Source: Rhyzopertha dominica
Lineage: Eukaryota > Arthropoda > Insecta > Coleoptera > Bostrichidae
Reading direction: 5' to 3'
Length of the DNA stretch: 64,000 nucleotides
Assembly (NCBI GenBank): GCA_025024175.1
Contig: QCXZ01000041.1
Location: forward strand, 26,035,786 to 26,099,785
Position 1 is the stretch's first letter; each line of letters starts with the position of its first letter. This document shows, piece after piece, positions 44,466 through 54,349 of the stretch. The notes under the pieces are model-generated. The model did not search any database. It was not told the origin of the DNA and saw only the letters and a program-made list of their open reading frames with translations. The translations under genes and the position numbers were made by a program.

Positions 44466-45462
44466 TTTTTTTCTTGGTGGTGGCGGCTTTTTGGTTCCTT
44501 TTTGCAATGAAATTATATCAATTGTTTGTATATCACTATATACAAATATCCCACTAAACAAAATAAAACCAGTAATCAAAAAAACTGGAACAAAATAAAA
44601 CAATACACAAACATCCCACAAACAGAAATAATAAAAGCAAAACAATTCATCACAACTAACAATTACTGCCAATTCAAGGACCAATTTTATAAACAAATCA
44701 AGAAGGTAGCTATGGAAAGTCGAGCAATACCATATATACAATTCTATGGACGTTATCTAGACGACATATTTATCATAATACCAAAAACAAAAACAAATGA
44801 CATTCTTTCAATATTTAATAGCTATTACAATAACATCGAAATAGAACAAAACAATTACAATTAAATTACACATCCAACCACCCCAAAACACATAAAAAAC
44901 AGTAATTAAAACCATAATAGAAAGCCATAAAATTAACAAGCCCACAATACAGAAAAACATCCATAGCAAAAGTACAAAAATTACACAAAACAACTACCCC
45001 ATAAAATTAATAAAAACTATCACAAAAGACATAACTAACAGAATATACAACACTAAAATACCAAATAGCAACAACAAACCCAGTAACACGACTTACACAA
45101 CACATACATTCCACCTCTTTCCCACAAACTGCAAAACATACTAAAACCGTACAACATATACAAATAGCACACAAACTGACTAACACTTCAAAACAATTTT
45201 ACACACAATTAAAAACCAAGACACCAAAAGACCACACTACACACAGTATATAGCATTCCATGTACATCTCTGCAGAAAGGTACAGATTTTATAATATATT
45301 TAGACATTTTTAACAGGTTGTAATTTGTTTTTTCATGTATATACAGATTTAAAAATAAAACCTTGAAAAGGCTGGGAAAAGCGGCCGAAACGTAGGCATC
45401 AAACAACGCCTGTAATTTCATTGCAAAAAGGAACCAAAAAGCCCGCCACCGCCAAGAAAATA
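44466..45462 (+). mobile_element. Penelope-like fragment with inverted flanks
   Basis: The flanks 44466-44515 and 45413-45462 are inverted copies (TTTTCTTGG.GGTGGCGG and CTTTTTGGTTCCTTTTTGCA). The inside encodes a compressed Penelope-type reverse transcriptase: NWNKIKQYTNIPQTEIIKA, FITTNNYCQFKDQFYKQ, then YGRYLDDIFIIIPKTKTNDI. The QxxGVAMG block is mostly lost. LDDI replaces the usual VDD but keeps both catalytic Asp. After 44862 the frame decays. A CTTGAAA..GGCCGAAACGT block at 45362-45392 resembles a decayed ribozyme core. Confidence 0.7.
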
Positions 45463-46344
45463 AAATAATAACACACGGTCCCACCAAAACGAATAAAAAT
45501 TCACCTAGCTATTCGATTCGAGCAGCTCCAACGAATATTATTGGTCATTTTCTTTCTTTACTGGGTACTGAAACGACTCCTTGAAATTTGAGAATAAGAT
45601 CTCTTACTTGTCTAGAATGCATACGGTGTTGAGGAGTTTCTTATTAAAAACTTTAGCTGTACGCAAGAAGCACTGATTTTCAGCACGGTTAATCAATATC
45701 ATTTGGACATATTCGGTACCTCTAAACTCTACGGTTTCGACAATTCAAAAATTAATATTTTAATGATTCTATAAGTTTAGCAATTAACTCAAGCTGAGTA
45801 GTTTGCCTAAAAGCGACTTAAACAATTCTTAAATTTAGTTTGCAGTAGTAAACCGAAGTTTATCGATTGGTTAGGTGGCCACTCCAAAATTTACGATCAA
45901 ATCACAAGTTATATATGCCTGCTGAAAAAATTTCGGTGTAGCGACAGGCATTACCACTAGAGAAGAACCGCAATTATTTTTAAAGGTTGTCTGAAATCTC
46001 ATTGAAATAAATTATTTCTAAAAATTAATTGAGTTTATAAAAAATAAAGGGTTTGTTGGACATATTTGACTCGATTCTTTATTAGTGTTCCAACGAAGTG
46101 CCGCAAGACTGAGAGAATGCAATTGCTATTTTTGAAGCTTAAGCTGTTAGAGCAGGGCGATAAGTTGGGTAATTTACAAAATGTTGTTCGAACTTTCCCT
46201 CGATTCTATAGAAACTGCTTTGAAATTATTCGGTTATCCCGTTTTTTCGAGTAGTTTAGATCATCGAATTATATATCATGAATAGACTGACAGCAGTAAA
46301 TTATTAATTTTTTGTTATAAGTTATATAATCACACTTAAAACCA

Positions 46345-46720
46345 GAAGGCTGTTCTACGCTGATCCTCATCATTCATCAAGTAATTTTCAAAAAGGTTGC
46401 GTTACTTGGAAGAAAGATACGGCCATCAGTTTAAGCTTCGAAATTTCTCCCTCGACAATAATGCGAGTGTGGAGAAGATGGTCTGAAGAAAATAACTATT
46501 AGCAATGTAGCAACTGAGGCAAGCCCTAAAACTGCTTGCGATATGTAATCATCGCGATAATTTGGAGTCCCCTTTTACAGCAACACAACGTGTGGTTTTT
46601 CGATAAACCTTTAATTGAAGGGTAGATAAGTACCATCCATTTGGATGCTACCTCTGAATGGGCTGCACAAAGTTCGTTGTTTGAAGTGTTGTCAGGCCTG
46701 GTTGAACAGTCCAATGATAC
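46345..46720 (+). pseudogene. Possible Tc1-like transposase N-terminal relic
   Basis: The plus strand reads AISLSFEISPSTIMRVWRRW, resembling the second helix-turn-helix of Tc1 relatives, followed after frameshifts by a GKPKTACD-like stretch (normally GRPR) and later LNGRTKVRCLKCCQAWL. Stops are frequent. The assignment is tentative. Confidence 0.35.
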
Positions 46721-47097
46721 ATTGTAGAAACTCTACAACCTGTTGCTATAAACAATATACCGTGGCGTGGGTGTCACAAACTTCCTTTCTCAGCAAAACA
46801 ACAGTTAAACAACACTAGGATGCATACAGTCCATCAGATCACGGACTTTTACACCATGCTGGCGTAAAGATTTTGGACAACTTTGTACAACAGAAATATA
46901 GAAAACAGCCCATATGATCGGCAGAACGCAGAACAATTTCATTTCAGTTTCATTAAATTGTTAAGTGCTCCAACAGCTTGATGAATGTAATACCCCAATA
47001 TCAGAATAGGATGTTAAAATAGCATGACTGCTTTCGGAATATATAGTCCACTATTTTGGTATATTGTTAAAATCTATGAAAAAAAAACAATACTAAC

Positions 47098-47329
47098 CCA
47101 AAAATATTCTACTTTAAAACCTGGTATCCGTCTGTGTGATGCTCCTACTTGGTGCAAGTATTCAAAGAAGGCATCTAGGTTGTCGAGGCCTTTGATACCT
47201 TCATCCAACGTATTCATAACAGTGCTAGCGTGTTCTGCTAGTTCCAAACTGTTTGCTTGATCCTCTTTGGTCTTCAGCTCCTTGAATTTTTCAAATAAGT
47301 TTAGTAGATCCGAATGCTCCTCGAACAAT
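47098..47329 (-). CDS. Insect globin, central exon (haem pocket)
   Basis: The minus strand after TTATTTTACAG gives one base plus 77 codons: LFEEHSDLLNLFEKFKELKT, KEDQANSLELAEHASTVMNT, LDEGIKGLDNLDAFFEYLHQ, VGASHRRIPGFKVEYFW. His33 of the exon (AEHAS) is the likely distal E7 residue and His65 (GASHRR) the proximal F8. Their 32-residue spacing equals that of vertebrate neuroglobin, which suggests a hexacoordinate-type globin. Phe12 is a candidate CD1 residue. The exon begins in phase 2 (B12.2) and ends in phase 0 (G7.0), the two ancestral globin intron positions. The first exon was not found in the window and may lie to the right. Confidence 0.9.
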
Positions 47330-47935
47330 CTGTAAAATAAGATTGCTTTGCATTAGTTTCTTGAAAAAAATATAAGCCACTTTGCAATAATTGAAAGTTT
47401 TTACGGGGATATGCATTATTAAAAGAACCTTGTATAGATACCAGCAGTTTGCTTGTGGCTGGATTTAACCAGATGATATTCACTTCACCACTTCCGCCGA
47501 AAATTTGATGAGGATAATATCCGGCGGTTAAATCCAGTAAGGCATTTTAAGAAACTGCTTGCTTTTATTTCTACTGAAGTGTACCTATTTAGACATTCTA
47601 AATTATTGTGGTAAGGGTTTTCCTAATGCAGCTAATTATGAAAAGGACATTTATATATTTGATATAATTTTATTGTCTGTCATATATTGTACTTTTGTAC
47701 CAAATTTCTAAATTAACATTACATTTTAAACATTTTAAAAACAAAAAAAAAACTAAAAATCTATCTGACCTCACGTTGAAGAAAGTCAATTTATTTAATA
47801 TAAGTTTAAGGAATCTAGTAAAAGCATTATCAGCACGAATTAAAACCCGGTGTGTTGTTAAAAATGCAATTAAATATATTTCAGTTTATTTAAATGAAGC
47901 TTAATTTGGTTAAAATATTAAGTAGTCGGTTAATT
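47330..47935. other. Globin upstream intron or flank, nothing else recognised
   Basis: A small inverted pair, GCTGGATTTAACC near 47457 and GGTTAAATCCAG near 47526, is present. No exon encoding the globin A-B helices is seen. Confidence 0.4.
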
Positions 47936-48718
47936 ACTTCCACCATGGGAAGTATTGTATCGCGAAAAAAATTTTCAAAAATGTTTATTTGCTCATTCGC
48001 TTTAAAATGGCCGAAAACGCAAAAACACAATTTGAGCAAAAAATAATTTCTTATCTGTGTGTCTGTGGTTTTGTTTGTATACACGATAACTTTCGAAAGA
48101 CTTAATATATGAACTTGAAATTTGGCAAACGTATAAATCTAAACTACCCAAAGCGACCTATTGTTTGTGGGGTAAGTAGGGTATCGGGAAGGGGGCGAAA
48201 TTGGGTGGTAACTACCCTTTTTGCAAATTTTTATTTTTTTTTCGTTTTAGTATGAGATTAGTAGTATAACTGCGAGTATTATATGTTCTTATAAATTTTC
48301 GGTACAGCAAACTGTTTAGAAGATATTAACAAAAAAGTGTCACTTAAAGAAAACGGTTTTTCCTAAATATCTCCGGATATATTTAATATATTCAAAAAAT
48401 GAAAATATCATCAGATAGGAAATAAAATTTCTCACAAAAAGTGTTCAAAATTTTGACATTTTCGAAATATTTCCAAAAATTGGAAAATGGACCCTGCTGG
48501 TACTCTTATAATTTTTTTGTTAAGTTAATAATTTTCGAGTTATTTGGAAAAACCGAGATTTTAACATTTATATAATTTTGCTTATATCACGAGGACTGTT
48601 TGTGAACGAGAAAAGTGCTCAAAACATGATTACTAATCGTATAATATAAGAAATAAAAACTTAAATGTCATTTTGACAATTGGATGTGGAAGTATTGATT
48701 CAATTTGCAGCGGTTTTT
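47936..48718 (+). repeat. Interspersed repeat copy B (TTCCACATCCAA family)
   Basis: Same orientation as copy A (33249-33965) and closely similar over its length, ending CAATTTGCAGCGGTTTT. Its left terminal repeat is shortened to ACTTCCACCATGGG. It carries an internal block, CATTTTCGAAATATTTCC near 48460, that is missing in copy A but present in copy C. Confidence 0.75.
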
Positions 48719-50664
48719 TTGAGAGCAATGCACTGGCGATCTAAGAAGGTTGGCTTGACGCATAATGCTGAGGCATTTGTCATTCTGAGTTTTAATAATG
48801 TTAGTTATCCATCAAGTCTCTTTCCCTGGGGAGTAAAAATTACTACAATTGTATCTTTGGCATCTATACATATATATAACTCCTAGCTTAAAATTCAAAT
48901 GCCTTTAGTGTGAGAAGTTGAAACCTTTTTGTGTTAACCTTTATTATTACTCTGCTTTCAGGGGGTGCCCCTATGGGAGAGTATCCTAGTCCTGCTGGGT
49001 GCTTTTACAGATGAAAAGCTCTCAGATTTTTTGATCCTCTTAGTTGAAACTGTATACTAAAAGCGCATCGGTTAATGCATTAGTATTTGATATGCGTTAA
49101 TTCTGAATCAGAAATCGCGGTCCTATTAGTAGAACTTTTAAGGTGAATTTTATGTTCTTTTGGTACTTCGTATGATATCATTATACATTATGTGGATCAT
49201 GGATCTTTATTCTCCCAAATAAAATGTATCAACTCATCTTTTGTTAAACGCGAGAGCGATGCAACTGAGTTCATCAATAACTGAATTAGTAATAAAGGGG
49301 CTTCGTATAATCAGTGTACATAGAAAACATATAAATAATTTGGGTCTTTATTTCACAGAACATGTTTTAAGTCGCATGCAGAAATTCCACGAAGATTATT
49401 CATGGAATAAATACTTCATTAATTACTCAAGTACCTATATCTTATAAACGTTTATTATTTCTATTTATGAATTAAACTCTACAGGACGTTCCTGCTTTGC
49501 CCCGCCCCCAGATCAATCCGTGGCATACAGGGTAGACTTTTGTTGTTTGTCCACATGGTATCGTTCTACGTTGCCATTGGTGTGTTTCTAAATCGTTTTG
49601 CAATTTAACACTATAACATTAAATTTGTAATAGAAATAGAAAGAAATGGTAGTTTCCGTTTCTTTGACAAACCAATGGTTAGCCAGGATGTCAAGTTTAT
49701 AGAAAATCAACCTATAAAGTTTGTGGCTTTTAGATAAAATAACATTATTAACAAATAACAAATATTTTGATAATTTCTGATAAAAAAACAAACCATATAC
49801 AGTAAATTTGAATTTTGTATTTATTCTGCATACCTACGTCTTCCCAAAAACTAAAAATGACACTTAAGAAATGTGTCATTTTAAATGTTAACAGCAAATA
49901 AGTTCCCTTGAAGATGAAGTGATACAGAAATGAGAAAAAAGAACCTATTTAAAGAACAAATATACTTGTAACAGAATTATAGAATACGGATACATTAGGC
50001 ACCTAACCTTATTTACATGAGCATAGATTTGGATAAACCAAAAATTTTATAGGTAGAACAAACGTAGATCACGTTAAATGAAAGAATTTGTGTTGCTAGA
50101 AATCTAACAATTTTATTCAGTTTGAATTAGAAACTGCTGATATAGACTGTAATCTTAGAACAGTGCGGTAATCTAGTTTGACGTAAAATAGGTGACGTTT
50201 AATAAAGATTTTGTGCAAATGCTCCCTATATAAACTGGAGCCCGTTGAAAGAAGTGGGTATAAGGTCTTTCTTCGATTATTTCGAAAATTTTCCTTCTAA
50301 GTTAACATTTTTTTAAACATTCGAGAAAACCGAAGTTTTTCTCAACCGGACACAAACCTTAAATGCAAAGCAAAAAATCGTGTAGACCTTAAAAATAACT
50401 CGAGCAGTAACTATGCCTGTTGCAGATATGTTAAATTCTTTGCAGTTAAATTTCTAGGGAAGGTGTTGTTAATTTATTTAATATATTGATTTTTGGTAAT
50501 TTTTGGTAGTACAAAAGTAGCAGATGAGACTTTAATTAAAAATAATAAGGGAGATATTTAAAAACGAATAGTGTCTATCCATATAACTAAGGTCACTACA
50601 TATTAAGGTACCGCTAGCCCTAATCTCAAGTTTGATCCGGCAACAAGATAGAATGACACTTTTT
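48719..50664. other. Intergenic, nothing recognised
   Basis: Frames up to about 70 codons occur on both strands without recognisable features. A GC-richer blip lies near 49490-49560. Confidence 0.4.
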
Positions 50665-50718
50665 GTTATTGAGAGCTTTTGGGGTTGGACCGCGTCTGAT
50701 TTAGGAATAAGGTCGACG

Positions 50719-50749
50719 TTTCGCCCGCACTTGTAAGGGGCATCATCAG
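50719..50749 (-). ncRNA. Candidate hammerhead ribozyme core (left flank)
   Basis: On the minus strand CTGATGA (50749-50743), then GCCC...GGGC forming stem II, then GAAA (50722-50719) followed by CGTCGAC. All invariant core positions are present. A very short stem III (GTCGAC is self-complementary) is what is known for Penelope-associated hammerheads, which tend to work as dimers. Confidence 0.5.
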
Positions 50750-51211
50750 AACAGGAACAAGTTGTATGGAATATGGTGCAAATTTGACGTGAGAAACACG
50801 TTCGAACTGAACATAAACGCTACATTAAATCAGGTCTCTTCACTCAGCAGTAGCTGAATATCAACATGAAACGGGGTACAATATTTTGTTTGACAATGTG
50901 TCAGTTCTAGCGAAAATCGCTTTTTTCACAACCCGAAAATTCCGAGAAGCCATAGAAATTTCCAAATATCCCAATAACCTAAACCGTGAATACGGTTTTG
51001 ATCTCTGCGCCATTTGGTACCCAATCACCCGACGTCTGTCCCCACCTTCACAATCTCCCGCCTATGCCGTCCAAGCATCCCCACCCCCCTCGTAGCGCCA
51101 GGTAAAACGATATCTACTTTTTACATGCTCTTTCTTCCTTGGAATTTGGTTCAGTTCGGACGTGTTTGTCGCGTCAGGTTTGCACCATATTCCATACACC
51201 TTATTCCTGTC

Positions 51212-51242
51212 CTGATGATGCCCCTTACAAGTGCGGGCGAAA
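51212..51242 (+). ncRNA. Candidate hammerhead ribozyme core (right flank)
   Basis: CTGATGA (51212-51218), stem II GCCC/GGGC with a CTTACAAGTGC loop region, then GAAA (51239-51242) followed by CGTC. It is nearly identical to the left-flank copy in inverted orientation. Confidence 0.5.
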
Positions 51243-51300
51243 CGTCAACCTTATTCCTAAATCAGACGCGGTCCAACCCCAAAAGACTAAGATCTCAATC

Positions 51301-52910
51301 TAACTCTGGCCACAAAAGCCTACGTTCTTACTTTTTGTTATGGTGTATTGTCGGATTTCAGCTTCGGTTAGCAACCAGCGCTGTCATAGCTGACAGATGG
51401 TACTATAAGAAATTATATGGTAACTATATACGCCTCTACCGTTATGGGTACCTATCAATATTAAGCGACCTGAAAGCGAAATGTTCTGTGATGTACTAAT
51501 ATCTGCTTCAATGATCAGTTCGTGACTTTTGCAAAGCCAGACTTGTTTTCTGCGTAGTGCACTAATGGAGTTGAATTTGAATATTACGAGGATAACGGCT
51601 AGCTCTTAAATAATAAACTGCTCGGTAACTTTGTACAACTTTAGTATCAAAAGTTCGTAATCGTGTTTAGAGTTTGCAACTTTTGATGGAAGGTTGTGCG
51701 ATACGTACGGCAGGCATAACGGACTTTACCTTTTTGGAATGCAAGACTAGCATTATAGTTCCTGTGGGAGCTTATGAGACTTCGTATTTATGCTAGGTAA
51801 TTTTTATTTCCATACCTCACATAAATGGTGAATGAGAAAGATATTTATAATTAGGGATATTTTAATATTAGAAGTGTCATGTAGTTTCGCATACGGGCCA
51901 CAGTTACAGTTTACACTCGTTTGAGAGTTACTAAATATTAAATATATTGCGGTACAGACTTGCGAGAGTTCATCTGAACGCTTTGCGGTTGACAGTTCAA
52001 GTGGTTATTTCAATTAACTAATACAAACATTATTTTTAATGAATTGCGACATTTTTTTGCGGAATAGGCAACATTTACCATTGGAGGATTTTTTTAGTAC
52101 CACAAATATGTATATCTGTATATAATCGGGATGGCATATAAACAAAAGTTTGTAAAGGTATTTCGTGAAAGATTCAGCTCAATGTATTTAGTATATCTGA
52201 AACAATAAAAAAAAACACAATCTACAATATTAAATACATAATTCTATGTGTTGTCCGTTGAACGACAATATTTTTTAGAAAAATACGTAATGCCTTTAAC
52301 AGTAGTGGTGAAAGTAACATTGACAGATACACTAGAGAAAAAACATAACAAAACAAAAAATCAAATCCCTACTTAAATGTAATCCGTAATTTGGTAATAA
52401 TGTAAATGCTTTGTCGTGTGAGAGTAAGCGCTCAGTTAATAATGTTCTCTGCATTTATAGAATCACTTATTTTTTGGCAAATTATACCTATCAATATTAT
52501 GTTTCTCCTCGTGTTTCTCGCTACTCCAATTTCAGCTAAATATGTGCTTACAAGTTGAATAAAGACAAACAGCTGTATAATTTGACAGCATTCCATAGCA
52601 AAATGGATTTAAGAGCAAAGGCCACATCAGTAATTTGCACTGTTCCATTCTCATGAATAGGTAGTGACATAGGTGCTAATAAGATGTACCTACATTTAGC
52701 ATAAACGCCGCCAGATTAATGTTTATTGAGTTCGTGCACATTTAGAAATATGAATAGAAAACTGCAACTACTGATTTTATTTGGGCAAATTTACTAACAT
52801 CTAACTATAGAGAGCATTCAGCAATTTTCAAACTTACACCACAGTACGACAATTATCATCAGATGTAATTTTGGAATAATCAGAAGATATATCAGCAAAT
52901 GAAGTAACGC
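51301..52910. other. Intergenic, nothing recognised
   Basis: No supportable gene or repeat. The sequence is A/T-rich with scattered short frames. Confidence 0.4.
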
Positions 52911-52931
52911 AATAATAATAATAATAATAAT

Positions 52932-53011
<80 letters not shown>

Positions 53012-53048
53012 AACAGTAATAATTATAATAATAGTAATAATAATAATA
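52911..53048. repeat. (AAT)n microsatellite
   Basis: About 138 bases of AAT units with occasional interruptions (AAC, AAA, AGT, ATT). It produces an artificial tyrosine-rich frame on the minus strand. Confidence 0.95.
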
Positions 53049-53737
53049 CATTAGTATAAATCAAAGACTTTCCATTTACCTTAATACTCGTAAGTTAAGG
53101 ATACTGAATTCTCTTGGTTTACCATTGGTAATCGTTTCAGCTGCTTTATTCATTCAAAATTAATAGGCAATACGCTTGAGAAATTTTCAATGCCTTTCAA
53201 ACTGGATTGTTTTTCTGTAAATTCCATTATAATACTATATATAAGCAGACGAAAGAGCATTGCTTATTGATATTATAATGTAGTAAAACATACTATGAGC
53301 AATGCAATTAATTTATTACGTAATAATGTTGTAACTTACGACGGACCTGTTAAAACTTTTTTTAGCTACTTTCAAATTTCTTAGACATTTCTTATTCTCT
53401 TTATAGCAGAGCAAATTTCATTGTTTTCAGTGTATTTCGCAGATATTGTCAGTTTTTTTCATAAAATGCTTGACAATGGTTCATTTTGAAACTAATATCT
53501 GCTGAAGTATATGTTACCAAAAAGAGGTTGTGCGATTTTATTGTAATACTTATATGTAGTATAAGTGGGAATACGAAATTATTTTTATTTTTAATGATAG
53601 AACTCAAAAATCCAACAACTTAGTTAAGGAATTTGCCTCCATATAATGATGAATAACTTTTATAATAGCAATCCGTAGTGTGGTTGGGCAATCCAGCAAA
53701 CACAGAAAAATATTAAAATTTATGTTGTTTCGTTATG
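53049..53737. other. Intergenic, nothing recognised
   Basis: A/T-rich flank to the left of the gypsy insertion, ending in the 5-bp target site CTCCG (53738-53742). Confidence 0.5.
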
Positions 53738-53742
53738 CTCCG

Positions 53743-53903
53743 TGTAGTATCTAAGCGACCGTTGTTAGTTATGTAAGTTGTTTCGGCCGGGTCTGGTGTT
53801 AGTTGTATAAGTTATCTTCAATTGTAATGGGGATTCATTCAATAAATGTTTGAGCAAGAGGACGGTTGTTTCAATTGTGTGTCCGCATATCAGTGATTTT
53901 ACA
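53743..53903 (+). repeat. 5' LTR of the gypsy element (161 bp)
   Basis: Begins TGTAGTATCTAAGCG and ends GTGATTTTACA, with TG...CA termini. An AATAAA within it (GTTTGAGCA follows) may serve as the polyadenylation signal. Very short for a gypsy LTR. Confidence 0.93.
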
Positions 53904-53922
53904 GTGGCGACGAGGATAAACG
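53904..53922 (+). other. Likely primer binding site
   Basis: GTGGCGACGAGGATAAACG follows the 5' LTR directly. The TGG at 53905-53907 would pair with the CCA end of a tRNA. I could not identify which tRNA. Confidence 0.55.
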
Positions 53923-54007
53923 TTAGATTGGAAGTCTAATCACTTTGTATAATAAAAGTAAGTATTAACCAACCTATTTAGAAAGCAGTTCGAAAGGTGC
54001 ACAAAAA

Positions 54008-54214
54008 AAAAGGGACGAAGGTCCAGAGAATAAAGGGACGAAGGTCCAGAGAATAAAGGGACGAAGGTCCATACAATAAAGGGACAAAGGTCCATACAAT
54101 AAAGGGACAAAGGTCCATACAATAAAGGGACAAAGGTCCATATAAACAAGGGCAACGGTCCAACGAACAGAAAACAAGGGACGAAGGTCCAGATACACAA
54201 AAGACAAAGGTCCG
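54008..54214 (+). repeat. Tandem 23-bp units in the gypsy 5' leader
   Basis: About six regular units of AAAGGGACRAAGGTCCAKA-type sequence with 23-base spacing are followed by three more degenerate ones to about 54214. In RNA each unit can fold as GGAC-RAAG-GUCC, a four-base stem with a four-base loop. The array lies between the primer binding site and the Gag start. Its reverse strand creates repetitive proline/leucine-rich frames that are not genes. Confidence 0.85.
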
Positions 54215-54349
54215 AGCAGCAGCGAAGGTACCAACAAACAAACATAAAGAATGGTGTGCACCTTTCAGAAAACAAACAGACTTTAACATTTCGTAATTAA
54301 GCAGTGACGTTTAACGTTGTGATTCCCTTTACAGGGAACAGTGGAAGAA

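Larger units (their letters stand above)
41908..47097 (-). other. Globin intron at G7.0 (5.2 kb)
   Basis: GTTAGT donor (47097) to TTACAG acceptor (41908) on the minus strand. It contains a MITE (42820-43103), a Penelope-like fragment (44466-45462) and a possible Tc1 relic (46345-46720). Other parts (41998-42819, 43104-44465, 45463-46344, 46721-47090) show nothing recognisable. Confidence 0.6.
50665..51300 (+). mobile_element. Penelope-like 3' fragment between inverted pseudo-LTR-like flanks
   Basis: Flanks near 50672-50800 and 51140-51290 are inverted copies (shared CGCGTCTGATTTAGGAATAAGG, given here as two parts: CGCGTCTGATTT and AGGAATAAGG; also CCTTACAAGTGCGGGCGAAA). The middle encodes the C-terminal tail typical of Penelope-like proteins: ILFDNVSVLAKIAFFTTRKF, REAIEISKYPNNLNREYGFD, then a Pro/Ser-rich end and a TAG. 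Both flanks hold intact hammerhead-like cores. Confidence 0.7.

Noticed and set aside
45362..45392. CTTGAAA..GGCT..GGCC..GAAACGT as a hammerhead core
   Set aside because: The invariant CTGATGA is replaced and the stem is imperfect; kept only as a note on decay within the Penelope-like fragment.
52818..53051. Tyrosine/isoleucine-rich frame on the minus strand
   Set aside because: It is produced by the (AAT)n microsatellite and has no other support.
54008..54214. Regularly spaced repeats that could be mistaken for a CRISPR array
   Set aside because: Units are directly adjacent with no unique spacers, in a eukaryotic retrotransposon leader.
53940..54289. Three overlapping minus-strand frames with WTFVPL/GPLSLY peptide repeats, suggesting a repeat protein
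   Set aside because: They arise from the 23-bp tandem units in the gypsy leader, whose period puts the peptide repeat in all three frames.
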